This document shows, piece after piece, positions 25,555 to 34,797 of a stretch of 38,253 nt of DNA. The notes beneath the pieces were generated by a model. That model was not told where the DNA came from. It made no database searches and worked only from the letters and a program-made list of their open reading frames with translations. The DNA comes from Herminiimonas sp. Its GTDB lineage: Bacteria > Pseudomonadota > Gammaproteobacteria > Burkholderiales > Burkholderiaceae_D. The stretch lies in contig JAQGLW010000181.1 of the NCBI GenBank assembly GCA_028292665.1, positions 1 to 38,253 on the forward strand, given 5' to 3'. Numbering within the stretch: the stretch's first letter is position 1; the number at the start of each line of letters is the position of its first letter. Both the position numbers and the translations under genes were made by a program.

Positions 25555-25662
25555 CCGTTCGTCCTGAGTAGCCGCGGAGCGGCGTATCGAAGGAGCGTAT
25601 CGAAGGATTTCCAGGCACAACGTATCCTTCGATACGCCCTGCGGGCTACTCAGGACGAACGG
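25555..25662. repeat. Modular palindromic intergenic repeat, copy C (rearranged)
   Basis: The same arms as copies A and B but in the opposite relative order: CCGTTCGTCCTGAGTAG through GCGTATCGAAGGA on the left (25555-25606, with GCGTATCGAAGGA duplicated in direct succession), a short spacer, then TCCTTCGATACGC, mini-hairpin CCCTGCGGG, CTACTCAGGACGAACGG (25625-25662). A core module (GGCCCAAGGCCAGCTACTAGG) lies just to the left at about 25533-25553, preceded by a partial arm CCGTTCGTTCTGAGT. So the element is built from movable modules. Confidence 0.85.
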
Positions 25663-25750
25663 ATTGCTTTTATTTAATTTAATAGACTGCTGGGACTGCT
25701 CAGATGAAGAAATTTCCTTCAACCGGGCGGCAGGCATTACGCCTCCGGCA

Positions 25751-26365
25751 TCAACCGCTCAGGCCGATTCCCGTCTGCTGGTCACGCGTGCCGTGCAGGC
25801 TTGCATTGAAGCGCTGCGACAATGTCTCGATGACCTTTTCGTTGAATGCCGGGATATCGGACGGCTTGCGGCTGCTGATCCAGTTGCCGTCGACCACCAC
25901 TTCCTGATCGACCCAGTTGCCGCCGGCATTGCGGATGTCGTCCTGCAGCGTCGGCCAGCTGGTCAGCGTGCGGCCTTTGACCAGTCCGGCCGATACCAGC
26001 AGCCATGCTCCATGGCAAATCACTGCAATCGGTTTGCCGTCTTGCTGCATTCCGTGCACGATGTGCTGCGCTTCGGGAATGATTCTGATCTGATCCGCAT
26101 TGATTACGCCGCCGGGCAACAGCACCGCATCGAAGTCCTGTGAATCGGCTTCGCTGAAGGTCAGATCGACGTCGAACTGGTCGGCTTTGACATCGTGATT
26201 GAAACCCTGCACCTTGCCGCGCTTGGCTGAAATGATTTTAGTGGTTGCGCCGGCGCCTTCCAGCGCGGTTTTCGGGCCTGTCAGTTCGACTTGCTCGAAG
26301 TCATCGGTGACCAGAATCGCGATATTCATGCCGTCCAGGGATTGTTGGTTAGGGGATTGCGCCAT
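25751..26365 (-). CDS. DJ-1/PfpI-family protein (glutamine amidotransferase-like)
   Basis: 204 residues from an ATG with AGGAGA upstream; an earlier in-frame start lacks support. The fold is that of PfpI/YhbO-type stress proteins: NIAILVTDDFEQVELTGP (14-31), VLLPGGVINAD, and the nucleophile elbow AVICHGAWLL (114-123) with Cys117 followed by His118. Members act as glyoxalases, deglycases or general stress proteins; which activity applies cannot be seen. The extra C-terminal NASLHGTRDQQTGIGLSG is variable. Confidence 0.9.
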   Translation of the reverse strand: MAQSPNQQSLDGMNIAILVTDDFEQVELTGPKTALEGAGATTKIISAKRGKVQGFNHDVKADQFDVDLTFSEADSQDFDAVLLPGGVINADQIRIIPEAQHIVHGMQQDGKPIAVICHGAWLLVSAGLVKGRTLTSWPTLQDDIRNAGGNWVDQEVVVDGNWISSRKPSDIPAFNEKVIETLSQRFNASLHGTRDQQTGIGLSG

Positions 26366-26452
26366 GATGTTTCTCCTGAAATCAAAAAGTGATGATCGTT
26401 TAACCGCCTTTGCGGATGTCATATGAAAATGAGTGAAGCGCCAAGGGAAAGT

Positions 26453-26490
26453 TCTTCCTGCGGCAGAATTTCTTTACTGCATCAGGAAGA
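26453..26490. promoter_or_regulatory. Interrupted hairpin upstream of hsp20
   Basis: Outer arms TCTTCCTG (26453-26460) and CAGGAAGA (26483-26490), eight perfect pairs, enclose inner arms GCAG/CTGC with a ten-base AT-rich loop (AATTTCTTTA); two-base bulges separate the stems. It lies in the divergent gap between pfpI and hsp20. It could be a leader structure of either gene. Confidence 0.4.
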
Positions 26491-26587
26491 TTCGATATCC
26501 GGGCCGTCATGATTTTCTTCGCCGCGCCGGCGAAGTTGCGGATTGATCGGCGTCATAGTTCAAGCCGAACACCCTGCGCCGCGTCCT

Positions 26588-26604
26588 GTCCAATTATATT
26601 GGAC
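26588..26604. promoter_or_regulatory. Operator-like palindrome before hsp20-lon
   Basis: GTCCAATTATATTGGAC, a 17-base dyad with seven-base arms and a TAT centre, 42 bases before the hsp20 start. The centre overlaps TATATT, a plausible -10. It is not the CIRCE element (TTAGCACTC-N9-GAGTGCTAA), so HrcA control is not indicated; the regulator is unknown. Confidence 0.45.
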
Positions 26605-26646
26605 CCGTCGATTGCCGGCATCGTCAACCGGAGCGGCAAGACCGAT

Positions 26647-27039
26647 ATGAAATTGCGAAACCCGTCGACATGGATGTGGGGCGAAGCGCTGGAAATGCTG
26701 GAGCGGGCCGATCGGCTGCACCGGCAATTCTTCCAGCCGGGCGACGTGCAGGGCTGGGAGCCGCCGGTCGATATTTTCGAGACTGAACACGGACTGACGC
26801 TGTTCATCGCGTTACCCGGCGTCACTTCCGACCAGCTTGCGATCGTGATCGACAACGACGCCTTGATCATTCGCGGTCGGCGCATGATACCGGCGATATG
26901 CAGGAACGCAAAAATCCGCCAGCTTGAAATTCCTTACGGCCGCTTCGAACGGCAGATTGAATTACCTTCGGGACAATTCGAAGTCGGGCCGCGCACGCTG
27001 CAGGACGGCTGTCTTGTCCTGACCTTGAACAAACTGTGA
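26647..27039 (+). CDS. Hsp20-family small heat shock protein
   Basis: 130-residue alpha-crystallin-domain chaperone that binds unfolding proteins. The domain spans about 38-128: WEPPVDIFETEHGLTLFIALP, DNDALIIRGRR, and LEIPYGRFERQIELP. The protein ends at LVLTLNKL straight after the last beta strand, so the C-terminal IxI tail used for oligomer assembly is missing. The start codon ATG at 26647 has only a distant GGAG; longer in-frame starts back to 26509 have no domain content. It lies 18 bases before lon, so the two form a proteostasis operon. Confidence 0.88.
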   Translation: MKLRNPSTWMWGEALEMLERADRLHRQFFQPGDVQGWEPPVDIFETEHGLTLFIALPGVTSDQLAIVIDNDALIIRGRRMIPAICRNAKIRQLEIPYGRFERQIELPSGQFEVGPRTLQDGCLVLTLNKL

Positions 27040-27057
27040 TCCGGACATGCTGCCGTC

Positions 27058-29478
27058 ATGAACCTCGAACAAAAACAGCAACCGGCCGCCGGCCCGCAGC
27101 CCGGCCGCAGCAGCACATCGGCGGAAGCAGATCCCGCCGGCCGGACGAGCGACTTGCCGCCGGACGCATTGATTATCGTGCCGGTACGCAATCTCGTCCT
27201 GTTCCCCGGATTGGTGGCGCCGATCGGTATCGGACGCGAGCGTTCGGTCGCCGCCGCGCAGGAAGCAGTCCGCACCGAGCGGCAAGTGGGCATCATCCTG
27301 CAGCGCGATGACGACGCGGACATTCCGTCGCCGGAACAAATGTACCGCATCGGCACGGTTGCCAACATCATGCGTTACGTCACCGCACCGGACGCGGCGC
27401 ACTATATCGTGTGCCAGGGGCAACAGCGGTTTCGCATTGCCGAATTCATGCAGACTTCCCCTTTTTATCTGGCGCGTGTGGAGCTGTTGCCGGAGCCGGA
27501 TGAGCAGCGCGCCGACATCCAGGCACGCCTGCTGCAGCTCAAGCAGCGGGCGACGGAAATTCTCGGACTGCTGCCGCAAGCGCCAGCCGAACTTGTTACC
27601 GCCACGCAGAATTTCACATCGGCATCGGCGCTGACGGACTTCATCGCGGGCCTGATGGACATGACGCCGCAGGAGAAGCAGGACATTCTGGAAACGCTCG
27701 ACTTGCAGCAACGCATCGACAAGGTGTTGAATCTGTTGGCCAAGCGAATCGAAGTGCTGCGGCTGTCGCGCGAAATCGACCAGCAGACGACCATGCGGAT
27801 GGACAGCCAGCAGCGCGAATTCATGCTGCGCGAGCAATTGAAAACGATCCGGAAGGAATTGGGCGAAATCGAAGGCGATCCCGTCGAGCTGGAGCAGCTG
27901 GCCGAAGCCATCGCAGCAGCCGGCATGCCGGAAGAGGTGGCGGCGCAGGCGCGCAAGGAATTGAAGCGGCTCGAGCGCATGCCCGAGGCGGCAGCCGAAT
28001 ACGCGATACTGCGCACCTACCTTGAATGGCTGGCCGAATTGCCGTGGGCAGAGCCGGCCGAAGACCGCATCGACATTGCCGAAGCGCGCAGGATTCTCGA
28101 TGAAGATCATTTCGGCCTGCAGAAAATCAAGCGGCGCATCCTGGAATATCTGGCGGTGCTCAAACTGAATCCGCACGGTAAAAGCCCGATTCTGTGTTTT
28201 GTCGGTCCGCCGGGCGTCGGCAAGACTTCGCTGGGACAGAGCATCGCGCGGGCGACCGGCCGCAAATTCGTGCGCGTCAGTCTGGGCGGCGTGCATGACG
28301 AAGCCGAAATCCGCGGCCATCGCCGCACTTATATCGGTGCATTGCCGGGCAACATCATTCAGGCATTGCGCAAGGCCGGCGTGCGCAACTGCGTGATGAT
28401 GCTCGATGAAATGGACAAGCTCGGTTCCGGCTTCCATGGCGACCCGGCGGCGGCGCTGCTGGAAGTATTGGATCCGGAGCAGAATTCCACGTTTCGCGAC
28501 AATTATCTGGCCGTGCCGTTCGATCTGTCGCGCGTCATGTTTATCGGCACCGCCAACATTCTCGATACCGTGCCGGGCCCATTGCGCGACCGGATGGAAA
28601 TCATTGCCTTGCCCGGTTATACCGCAGAAGAAAAAATGCAGATTGCGCGGCGTTATCTGGTCAAACGGCAACTCGATGCAAACGGATTGACCGCCGAACA
28701 ATGCAACATCGGCGACGCGGTGCTGGAGGCGATCATCCGCGACTACACGCGGGAAGCGGGAGTGCGCAATCTGGAGCGCGAGATCGGCAGCGTGTGCCGC
28801 CATGCGGCGATGCGCATCGCCGAAGGGGGCATCGGCCAAATACAGGTCGATGAAAATGATTTGCAGCAAATCCTGGGGCCGGGAAGATTCGAAAGCGAAC
28901 TTGCGATGCGCACCAGCCTGCCCGGCGTGGCCACCGGGCTTGCATGGACGCCGGTCGGCGGCGACATCCTGTTTATCGAAGCCAGCCGCACCCCCGGACA
29001 CGGCAAGCTGATTCTGACAGGACAGCTTGGCGACGTGATGAAAGAAAGCGCGCAAGCTGCGCTCACATTGGTCAAGGCACATTACGCCGAACTGCATGTA
29101 CAACCGGAACTGTTTGAGAAAAGCGATGTCCATGTGCATGTACCGGCCGGTGCGATTCCAAAGGACGGTCCCAGTGCAGGCGTGGCGATGTTCATCGCGC
29201 TTGCCTCGCTGATGATGGACCGTCCGGTGCGCAACGACCGGGCAATGACCGGTGAAATCAGCTTGCGCGGCTTGGTATTGCCGGTGGGCGGCATCAAGGA
29301 AAAAGTGCTGGCCGCATTGCAGGCCGGCATCAAGGTGGTGTTATTGCCTGCTCGTAACAGGAAAGATCTCGACGACATTCCGGAAGAGGCGCGACGCCGG
29401 CTGCGGTTCGTGTGGCTGGAAACCGTGGACGACGCAGTGCGCGAAGCGATCGGCGAGACCGTTGCGCAGACGGCATGA
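27058..29478 (+). CDS. lon: ATP-dependent Lon protease
   Basis: 806-residue AAA+ serine protease. A Pro/Gly/Ser-rich N-terminal extension of about 35 residues precedes the substrate-binding domain (IIVPVRNLVLFPG). A coiled-coil-like stretch follows (about 230-320). ATPase: Walker A GPPGVGKTSLG and Walker B CVMMLDEMDKLG. Protease: PKDGPSAGVAMF with catalytic Ser706 and RGLVLPVGGIKEKVLAAL with Lys749. It probably degrades damaged proteins held by the Hsp20 encoded just upstream. In many proteobacteria the housekeeping lon sits next to clpX, so this may be a second copy; that needs the rest of the genome. Confidence 0.96.
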   Translation: MNLEQKQQPAAGPQPGRSSTSAEADPAGRTSDLPPDALIIVPVRNLVLFPGLVAPIGIGRERSVAAAQEAVRTERQVGIILQRDDDADIPSPEQMYRIGTVANIMRYVTAPDAAHYIVCQGQQRFRIAEFMQTSPFYLARVELLPEPDEQRADIQARLLQLKQRATEILGLLPQAPAELVTATQNFTSASALTDFIAGLMDMTPQEKQDILETLDLQQRIDKVLNLLAKRIEVLRLSREIDQQTTMRMDSQQREFMLREQLKTIRKELGEIEGDPVELEQLAEAIAAAGMPEEVAAQARKELKRLERMPEAAAEYAILRTYLEWLAELPWAEPAEDRIDIAEARRILDEDHFGLQKIKRRILEYLAVLKLNPHGKSPILCFVGPPGVGKTSLGQSIARATGRKFVRVSLGGVHDEAEIRGHRRTYIGALPGNIIQALRKAGVRNCVMMLDEMDKLGSGFHGDPAAALLEVLDPEQNSTFRDNYLAVPFDLSRVMFIGTANILDTVPGPLRDRMEIIALPGYTAEEKMQIARRYLVKRQLDANGLTAEQCNIGDAVLEAIIRDYTREAGVRNLEREIGSVCRHAAMRIAEGGIGQIQVDENDLQQILGPGRFESELAMRTSLPGVATGLAWTPVGGDILFIEASRTPGHGKLILTGQLGDVMKESAQAALTLVKAHYAELHVQPELFEKSDVHVHVPAGAIPKDGPSAGVAMFIALASLMMDRPVRNDRAMTGEISLRGLVLPVGGIKEKVLAALQAGIKVVLLPARNRKDLDDIPEEARRRLRFVWLETVDDAVREAIGETVAQTA

Positions 29479-29503
29479 AGCACGACGACGGAATTGTGCC
29501 GCC

Positions 29504-29534
29504 GCCGGAACCATATCCGGCCTTGTTTTTTCTT
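29504..29534 (+). terminator. Intrinsic terminator of hsp20-lon
   Basis: Stem GCCGGA/TCCGGC with a six-base loop (ACCATA), followed at once by CTTGTTTTTTCTT. It begins about 25 bases after the lon stop. Short stem but a good T-run. Confidence 0.65.
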
Positions 29535-29558
29535 GCTTGAAAATTTCTTGCTTGAAAA
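29529..29558. repeat. 15-base tandem duplication
   Basis: TTTCTTGCTTGAAAA occurs twice with no gap, starting inside the T-run of the lon terminator. Likely a replication slippage product in non-coding DNA. Confidence 0.8.
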
Positions 29559-29845
29559 AACTTGCGAAGGCTCAAAACGAACAAGCCGTGCGAATGGCAA
29601 GCTGGTATCAAGAGGATTTGCGGCATTGGTTTAATAAATAGATATATCCGATAAACAATCCGGCATCGCCGCCCTGTCTGCGTCCGACAATGTATTTCAT
29701 CGGCAAATCCGCGCAGTGATGCGCTCCATCCTCCATTACGGCATGGCGGGATTCAGGCGAAGCCGGAGATGCATCCGGCATTGAAAGCGCGCCGCGCCTC
29801 CGCCAATTTGCCCGACTCATCACTGACCTGTCATCAATTGTTTCG
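29559..29845. other. Intergenic region between lon and otsA
   Basis: About 290 bases. Apart from the terminator and the tandem duplication just before it, I see no gene or RNA. It should contain the otsA promoter, but no clear pair of hexamers stands out. Confidence 0.4.
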
Positions 29846-32122
29846 ATGAATCAAAAAACTGAAGACCTGATGCCGTTTAGATCGTTCCGCCTGGCGCTGC
29901 GTTTCGTGTTGCCGCTGGCGCTGGTGCTTGCCTTGTTTGCCTATGCCGTCGTGCCGCTGGTCGATGACATGACGCTGCGCTGGTTCGTCAGGGATCTGGA
30001 TTCGCGCTCGCAAATGCTGGCAAGCGCATTGCAGGAGCCGCTGCTGGATTACGTTCCGCAAAAGTCGCAAAGGAAAATATCCCAGCTGTTCGACCGTTCG
30101 GTGCAGGACGGGCGTCTTTTTGCGCTGGCGTTTTGCGATCCGGGCGGCAAACTGCTGTACAAGACCGTCACTTATCCGGTATCGCTCGGATGCCCTGCGC
30201 CGCAGGCGAAGGGCGGAATGCGGCAGTCGCTGGTGAACCTGCCGCAAGGTTCTTCGGTGCATGTGACCGAAAGCCCGTTGAGCCAGGGCTCGAACTATCT
30301 GGGCAAGCTCATCCTGGTGCATGACATGAGCTACATCGAGCGCCGCAGCGAAGAGACCCGGAAATACGTGATCACGCTGTTCGCGCTGCTGGCGGTGGTC
30401 ATTTCCCTGATTACCGTATTCGTCGCGCACTTGAGCTGGCGCGGCTGGATCAGTGCGGTCAAGGGCATTCTGCGGCGCGATTCGGTGACGCGCTCCCATT
30501 CGAATACGCCGCCGGAAATCCGTCCGCTGGTAGGAGACCTGCGGGCGCTGCTGCACGAGTTCAACGTCGAGCGCCGGGTCAAGGACAGTTCGCCGCAGCT
30601 ATGGACCCCGGAAAAGCTGCGCTCGCTGCTGCACGACGAACTGGCCGGCGACGAAGTGCTGGTGGTGTCGAACCGCGAACCGTACATCCATACCCGCACG
30701 CCCAACGGCGTCGAAGTCAAGCGTCCGGCCAGCGGCCTGGTCACCGCGGTCGAACCGGTCATGCGCGCCTGTTCGGGCACCTGGATCGCGCACGGCGGCG
30801 GCTCCGGCGACCGCGATACGGTCGACCGCAACGACCGCGTGCCGGTGCCGCCGTCGAACCCGTCCTATACGCTGCGCCGCGTATGGCTGACGAATGAAGA
30901 AGAGCAAGGCTATTACTACGGTTTTTCCAACGAAGGGCTGTGGCCGCTCTGCCACATCGCCCATGTGCGGCCGGTATTCCGCTCTTCCGACTGGGAACAG
31001 TACGTCGCCGTCAACCAGCGCTTCGCCGACGCCGTCGTCAGCGAAGCGCGCACCGACGACCCGGTGGTGCTGGTGCAGGATTACCACTTCGCATTGCTGC
31101 CGCGCATGGTGCGCGAAAAACTGCCGAAGGCCACCATCATCATGTTCTGGCACATTCCCTGGCCCAATCCCGAATCGTTCGGCATCTGTCCGTGGCGCGA
31201 GGAAATCCTCGAAGGCTTGCTCGGCAGCACGCTGCTCGGCTTCCACACGCCGTTCCATTGCAAGAACTTCATCGAAACGGTCGACCGTTATCTGGAAACC
31301 CGGATCGAGCATGAAGCCTCGACCATTTCCTACGGCGGCGACCTCACGCAGGTCGAGCCCTACCCGATCTCGATTGCCTGGCCCGACATGGCCGAGCAGC
31401 CGAGCGTGGCCGAATCGCGCAGCGCAGTGCGCCAGGAACTCGGATTGCCCGCCAACCAGTTGCTCGCGCTCGGCGTGGACCGGCTCGACTATACCAAGGG
31501 CATCATGGAGCGGCTGCAGGCGGTGGAACGGATGCTGGAATTGTATCCGGCGCTGATCGGGCGATTCACGCTGGTGCAGATTGCCGCGCCCAGCCGTTCT
31601 TCGCTGGATGAATACCAGAACTTGGAATCGCGCGTGCGGATGCTGGCGCAACGCATCAACAAGCGTTTTTCGAGCGAAAGCTATGCGCCGATCCTGCTGA
31701 AGATCGAACAGCACGGGGCGGATCAGGTCAACCGTTTGTACCGCGCCACCGATGTCTGCCTGGTGACCAGCCTGCACGACGGCATGAACCTGGTGGCCAA
31801 GGAATTCATCGCCGCGCGCGACGACGAGCGCGGCGTGCTGGTGCTGAGCCAGTTCACCGGCGCCGCGCGCGAACTGCACGAGGCCTTGATCGTCAATCCG
31901 TATCACATCGAGCAAAGCGCCGATGCGTTGTACCGGGCGCTGACGATGCCCGAAGCCGAGCAGCGCGACCGGATACGCAGCATGCGCTCGCTGGTCAAGG
32001 ATTTCAATGTCTACCGCTGGGCCGGACGCATGCTGCTCGACGCCGCGCGGCTGCGCCGGCGCGAACGGATCACGGAAAAAATTCATTCGCATAGCCGCAG
32101 ATCGTTGCGGCGCGTGGTTTGA
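29846..32122 (+). CDS. otsA: Trehalose-6-phosphate synthase with N-terminal membrane sensor-like domain
   Basis: Makes trehalose 6-phosphate from UDP-glucose and glucose 6-phosphate. The 758-residue chain is about 270 residues longer than ordinary OtsA. Residues 1-18 are cytoplasmic, 19-37 and 174-194 are membrane helices, and 41-172 would be a periplasmic domain with two cysteines (97 and 116). Residues 195-265 form a charged linker. The GT20 domain starts near 270: VVSNREPY (Arg277), [11 protein letters not shown] (donor-phosphate Arg and Lys) and [12 protein letters not shown]. So a synthase appears anchored to the membrane under a sensor-like module. The start at 29846 lacks a ribosome site; ATG at 29870 (after GAAGA) may be the real one. 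otsB follows with a 2-base gap. Confidence 0.93.
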   Translation: MNQKTEDLMPFRSFRLALRFVLPLALVLALFAYAVVPLVDDMTLRWFVRDLDSRSQMLASALQEPLLDYVPQKSQRKISQLFDRSVQDGRLFALAFCDPGGKLLYKTVTYPVSLGCPAPQAKGGMRQSLVNLPQGSSVHVTESPLSQGSNYLGKLILVHDMSYIERRSEETRKYVITLFALLAVVISLITVFVAHLSWRGWISAVKGILRRDSVTRSHSNTPPEIRPLVGDLRALLHEFNVERRVKDSSPQLWTPEKLRSLLHDELAGDEVLVVSNREPYIHTRTPNGVEVKRPASGLVTAVEPVMRACSGTWIAHGGGSGDRDTVDRNDRVPVPPSNPSYTLRRVWLTNEEEQGYYYGFSNEGLWPLCHIAHVRPVFRSSDWEQYVAVNQRFADAVVSEARTDDPVVLVQDYHFALLPRMVREKLPKATIIMFWHIPWPNPESFGICPWREEILEGLLGSTLLGFHTPFHCKNFIETVDRYLETRIEHEASTISYGGDLTQVEPYPISIAWPDMAEQPSVAESRSAVRQELGLPANQLLALGVDRLDYTKGIMERLQAVERMLELYPALIGRFTLVQIAAPSRSSLDEYQNLESRVRMLAQRINKRFSSESYAPILLKIEQHGADQVNRLYRATDVCLVTSLHDGMNLVAKEFIAARDDERGVLVLSQFTGAARELHEALIVNPYHIEQSADALYRALTMPEAEQRDRIRSMRSLVKDFNVYRWAGRMLLDAARLRRRERITEKIHSHSRRSLRRVV

Positions 32123-32124
32123 CG

Positions 32125-32934
32125 ATGACATTACTTTTTTCCGAAGCAGGTCTGCGCCGGCTTGACGCTATCGTCAAGCCCGGCGTGCTATGCGTGTTCG
32201 ATTTCGACGGCACCCTGTCGCCGATCGTCGCGCAGCCGGAGCGGGCGCACCTGCCGCCGGATGTATTGGCGCGGCTGGTCGAGTTGTCGAAATACGCGCC
32301 GGTGGCGATCATCACCGGCCGCTCGGTAGAGGACATCCGTGCGCGGCTGGATTTCGAACCGGATTTTGTGGTCGGCAATCATGGCCTCGAAGGGGTGCCG
32401 GGCTGGGAAAGGCACGGCCAGCGCTATGAGGCGATGTGCGAGGCCTGGAAACAGGCATTGTCGGCCGCATTGCAGGACGAGACCCGTTTTGATCCCGGCA
32501 TCTGGATCGAGGACAAGCGTTATTCGCTGTCGGTGCATTACCGGATGACGCCGAACCGCTTCAGGACCGAGGCGCGGCTGGCCGAATTGTTTTCGATCCT
32601 GACGCCGCCGGCGCGGGTGATTGCCGGCAAATGCGTGTTCAGCCTGTTGCCGCCGGATGCGGCCGACAAGGGCAGCGCGTTCGAGCAGCTGATGCAGACC
32701 ACCGGCGCCGGCAGCGCCATTTATGTCGGCGACGATGTCACCGATGAAGACGTATTCCGGCTGCAGCGGCCCGACCTGCTGTCGGTGCGGATCGAGAACA
32801 TACCCGGCAGCGCGGCGGAATTCTTCATCCATCATCGGCTCGACATCGTGCAGTTGCTCGACGGGCTGATCGCGCGCTTGCGCAAGCTGCCGGTCGCGGA
32901 TGCAACACCACCTTCATCCACCGATAAATTATAA
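32125..32934 (+). CDS. otsB: Trehalose-6-phosphate phosphatase
   Basis: HAD-family phosphatase that releases trehalose from the product of OtsA. About 269 residues. HAD motifs: CVFDFDGTLSP (Asp26, Asp28), ITGRSVEDI, and YVGDDVTDEDVF; VVGNHGLEG is the cap-region feature of OtsB. The ATG lies two bases after the otsA stop; an alternative TTG start at 32119 would overlap it. Translation is probably coupled to otsA. Its stop codon lies in an AT-rich 12-base palindrome (32926-32937) that contains TATAAT, a possible promoter element for the next gene. Confidence 0.94.
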   Translation: MTLLFSEAGLRRLDAIVKPGVLCVFDFDGTLSPIVAQPERAHLPPDVLARLVELSKYAPVAIITGRSVEDIRARLDFEPDFVVGNHGLEGVPGWERHGQRYEAMCEAWKQALSAALQDETRFDPGIWIEDKRYSLSVHYRMTPNRFRTEARLAELFSILTPPARVIAGKCVFSLLPPDAADKGSAFEQLMQTTGAGSAIYVGDDVTDEDVFRLQRPDLLSVRIENIPGSAAEFFIHHRLDIVQLLDGLIARLRKLPVADATPPSSTDKL

Positions 32935-32990
32935 TTTCCGGCATGAGCTTCAAAGCTTGCTGCGGCCGGTTGCAACGGAAGGCATAACGC

Positions 32991-34778
32991 ATGACAACTC
33001 TTGACCTCGGGCTTATCGGGAATTCCCGCACCAGCGCCCTGATCGACCGAAACGCCGCCATCGTCTGGTGGTGCTATCCGTACTTCGACAGCGATCCGCT
33101 GTGCTGCACGCTGCTTCAGCCAGAACAGAAAGAGGAACCGTTCGGTCTGATCGACATACAGTTCGCCGGTGCAAAGCTGGTGACGCAGCAATATGAACGC
33201 AACTCGGCAATCCTGGTCAGCCGTTTTGAGGACGACGCCGGCAACGGCATCGAGGTGAGCGATTTCGCGCCGCGCTTCCGGCTGCACGACCGCCTGTTTT
33301 CGCCGTCGATGCTGGTGCGGATCATACGGCGCATCTCCGGCCGGCCGCGCATCGGATTGCGGGTGCGGCCGGCAGTCGACTACGGCGGCAGCCGCGCCGA
33401 ACTCCGATGCGGCACGCATCATATTTCCTACGTCGGATCGTTGCAATCGATGCGTCTCACGACCGATGCGTCAGTGGCGGCGATTACCGACGAGCGGCCG
33501 TTTTTTCTGGAAGAGAGCGTCACGCTGCTGCTGGGGCCGGATGAAACGGTCGACGGATCGCCGCGCGAGGTCGGTCGTTCCTTTCAGGAAAAAACGCTGC
33601 AATACTGGCGCAACTGGGTACGCAATCTTGCCATACCGTTCGAATGGCAGGACGTGGTCATCCGCGCCGCCATCACGCTCAAGCTCAACGCGTTCGACGA
33701 TACGGGCGCGATCGTCGCGGCCGTCACCACATCGATTCCGGAAGCGCCCCACAGCGGACGCAACTGGGATTACCGCTATTGCTGGCTGCGCGATGCATAC
33801 TTCGTGGTCAATGCGCTCAACCGTCTCGGCGCCACCAGCACGATGGAGCATTATCTCGAATACATTCTCAACATCATCGCCGATACCCGCGACGCGCCAT
33901 TGCAGCCGGTGTACGGCATCCGCCGCGAAGCAGCACTCGATGAACGGATTGCGCCGGCGCTCGCCGGTTATCGCGGCATGGGTCCGGTGCGCATCGGCAA
34001 TCTCGCCTATTACCAGATACAGAACGATGTGTTCGGCGCCGCGGTGCTGGCCAGCACGCACGCATTTTTCGACAACCGGCTCGAACGCCCCGCCGGTTAT
34101 CACATGTTCTGCGATCTGGAGCGGCTCGGCGAACAGGCAGTGCTCAATTACAATGTTCCGGATGCGGGCCTCTGGGAGTTGCGCGGAACGACGCGCGTGC
34201 ATACTTTTTCCAGCATCATGTGTTGGGCCGCATGCGATCGGCTGGCCAGCATTGCCAGCCGGCTGGAGTTGCCGGAGCGCGCGGAAACATGGAGTGCGCA
34301 TGCGCGCAAGATCCACCAGAAAATTTGCGAAGCCGCCTGGAATCCCGAACTCGGCAGTTTCGTATCGACCTTCGGCGGCGACCGGCTGGATGCCAGCCTG
34401 TTGCTGATAGCGGAATTCCAGTTCCTGGCGCCGGACGATCCGCGCTTTACCGGAACGGTCAGGACGATAGAAAAACATCTGCGGCGCGGCGACTTCCTGT
34501 TGCGCTACGACGAAGAAGACGATTTCGGTCTGCCCGAAACGGCATTTCTGGTCTGTACGCTGTGGTGGATTCTCGCCTTGGCGCAAATGGGAGAAAAAGA
34601 ACGCGCGCGCGAATTGTTCGAACATGTTCTTGAAAAGCGCAATCACCTGGGATTGCTGTCCGAAGACGTCGTGCCGGACACCGGCGAACAGTGGGGAAAT
34701 TTCCCCCAGACTTACAGCATGGTCGGATTGATTCAATGCGCTGCGCGCCTGAGCATTTCATGGGACGAGGCATACTGA
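32991..34778 (+). CDS. Glycoside hydrolase family 15 protein (glucoamylase/trehalase-like)
   Basis: 595-residue (alpha/alpha)6-barrel hydrolase expected to release glucose from alpha-glucans or trehalose. The N-terminal beta domain begins LDLGLIGNSRTSALIDRNAAIVWW (read in parts) as in bacterial trehalase-like GH15. Catalytic-domain features: RNWDYRYCWLRDA, DAGLWELRG (probable general acid Glu) and LLSEDVVPDTGEQWGNFPQTYSM near the end (second Glu). No signal peptide, so it acts in the cytoplasm. Its place after otsA-otsB suggests turnover of trehalose or glycogen-type glucan inside the cell; the exact substrate is not clear. Confidence 0.9.
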   Translation: MTTLDLGLIGNSRTSALIDRNAAIVWWCYPYFDSDPLCCTLLQPEQKEEPFGLIDIQFAGAKLVTQQYERNSAILVSRFEDDAGNGIEVSDFAPRFRLHDRLFSPSMLVRIIRRISGRPRIGLRVRPAVDYGGSRAELRCGTHHISYVGSLQSMRLTTDASVAAITDERPFFLEESVTLLLGPDETVDGSPREVGRSFQEKTLQYWRNWVRNLAIPFEWQDVVIRAAITLKLNAFDDTGAIVAAVTTSIPEAPHSGRNWDYRYCWLRDAYFVVNALNRLGATSTMEHYLEYILNIIADTRDAPLQPVYGIRREAALDERIAPALAGYRGMGPVRIGNLAYYQIQNDVFGAAVLASTHAFFDNRLERPAGYHMFCDLERLGEQAVLNYNVPDAGLWELRGTTRVHTFSSIMCWAACDRLASIASRLELPERAETWSAHARKIHQKICEAAWNPELGSFVSTFGGDRLDASLLLIAEFQFLAPDDPRFTGTVRTIEKHLRRGDFLLRYDEEDDFGLPETAFLVCTLWWILALAQMGEKERARELFEHVLEKRNHLGLLSEDVVPDTGEQWGNFPQTYSMVGLIQCAARLSISWDEAY

Positions 34779-34797
34779 CCGGAATCCCCGGAGCACA

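Noticed and set aside
26962-29139. 725-residue minus-strand frame opposite lon
   Set aside because: It is the antisense shadow of lon, whose domains and catalytic residues are unambiguous; such long shadows are normal in GC-rich genes.
30599-32131. 510-residue minus-strand frame opposite otsA
   Set aside because: Antisense shadow of the well-supported GT20 domain.
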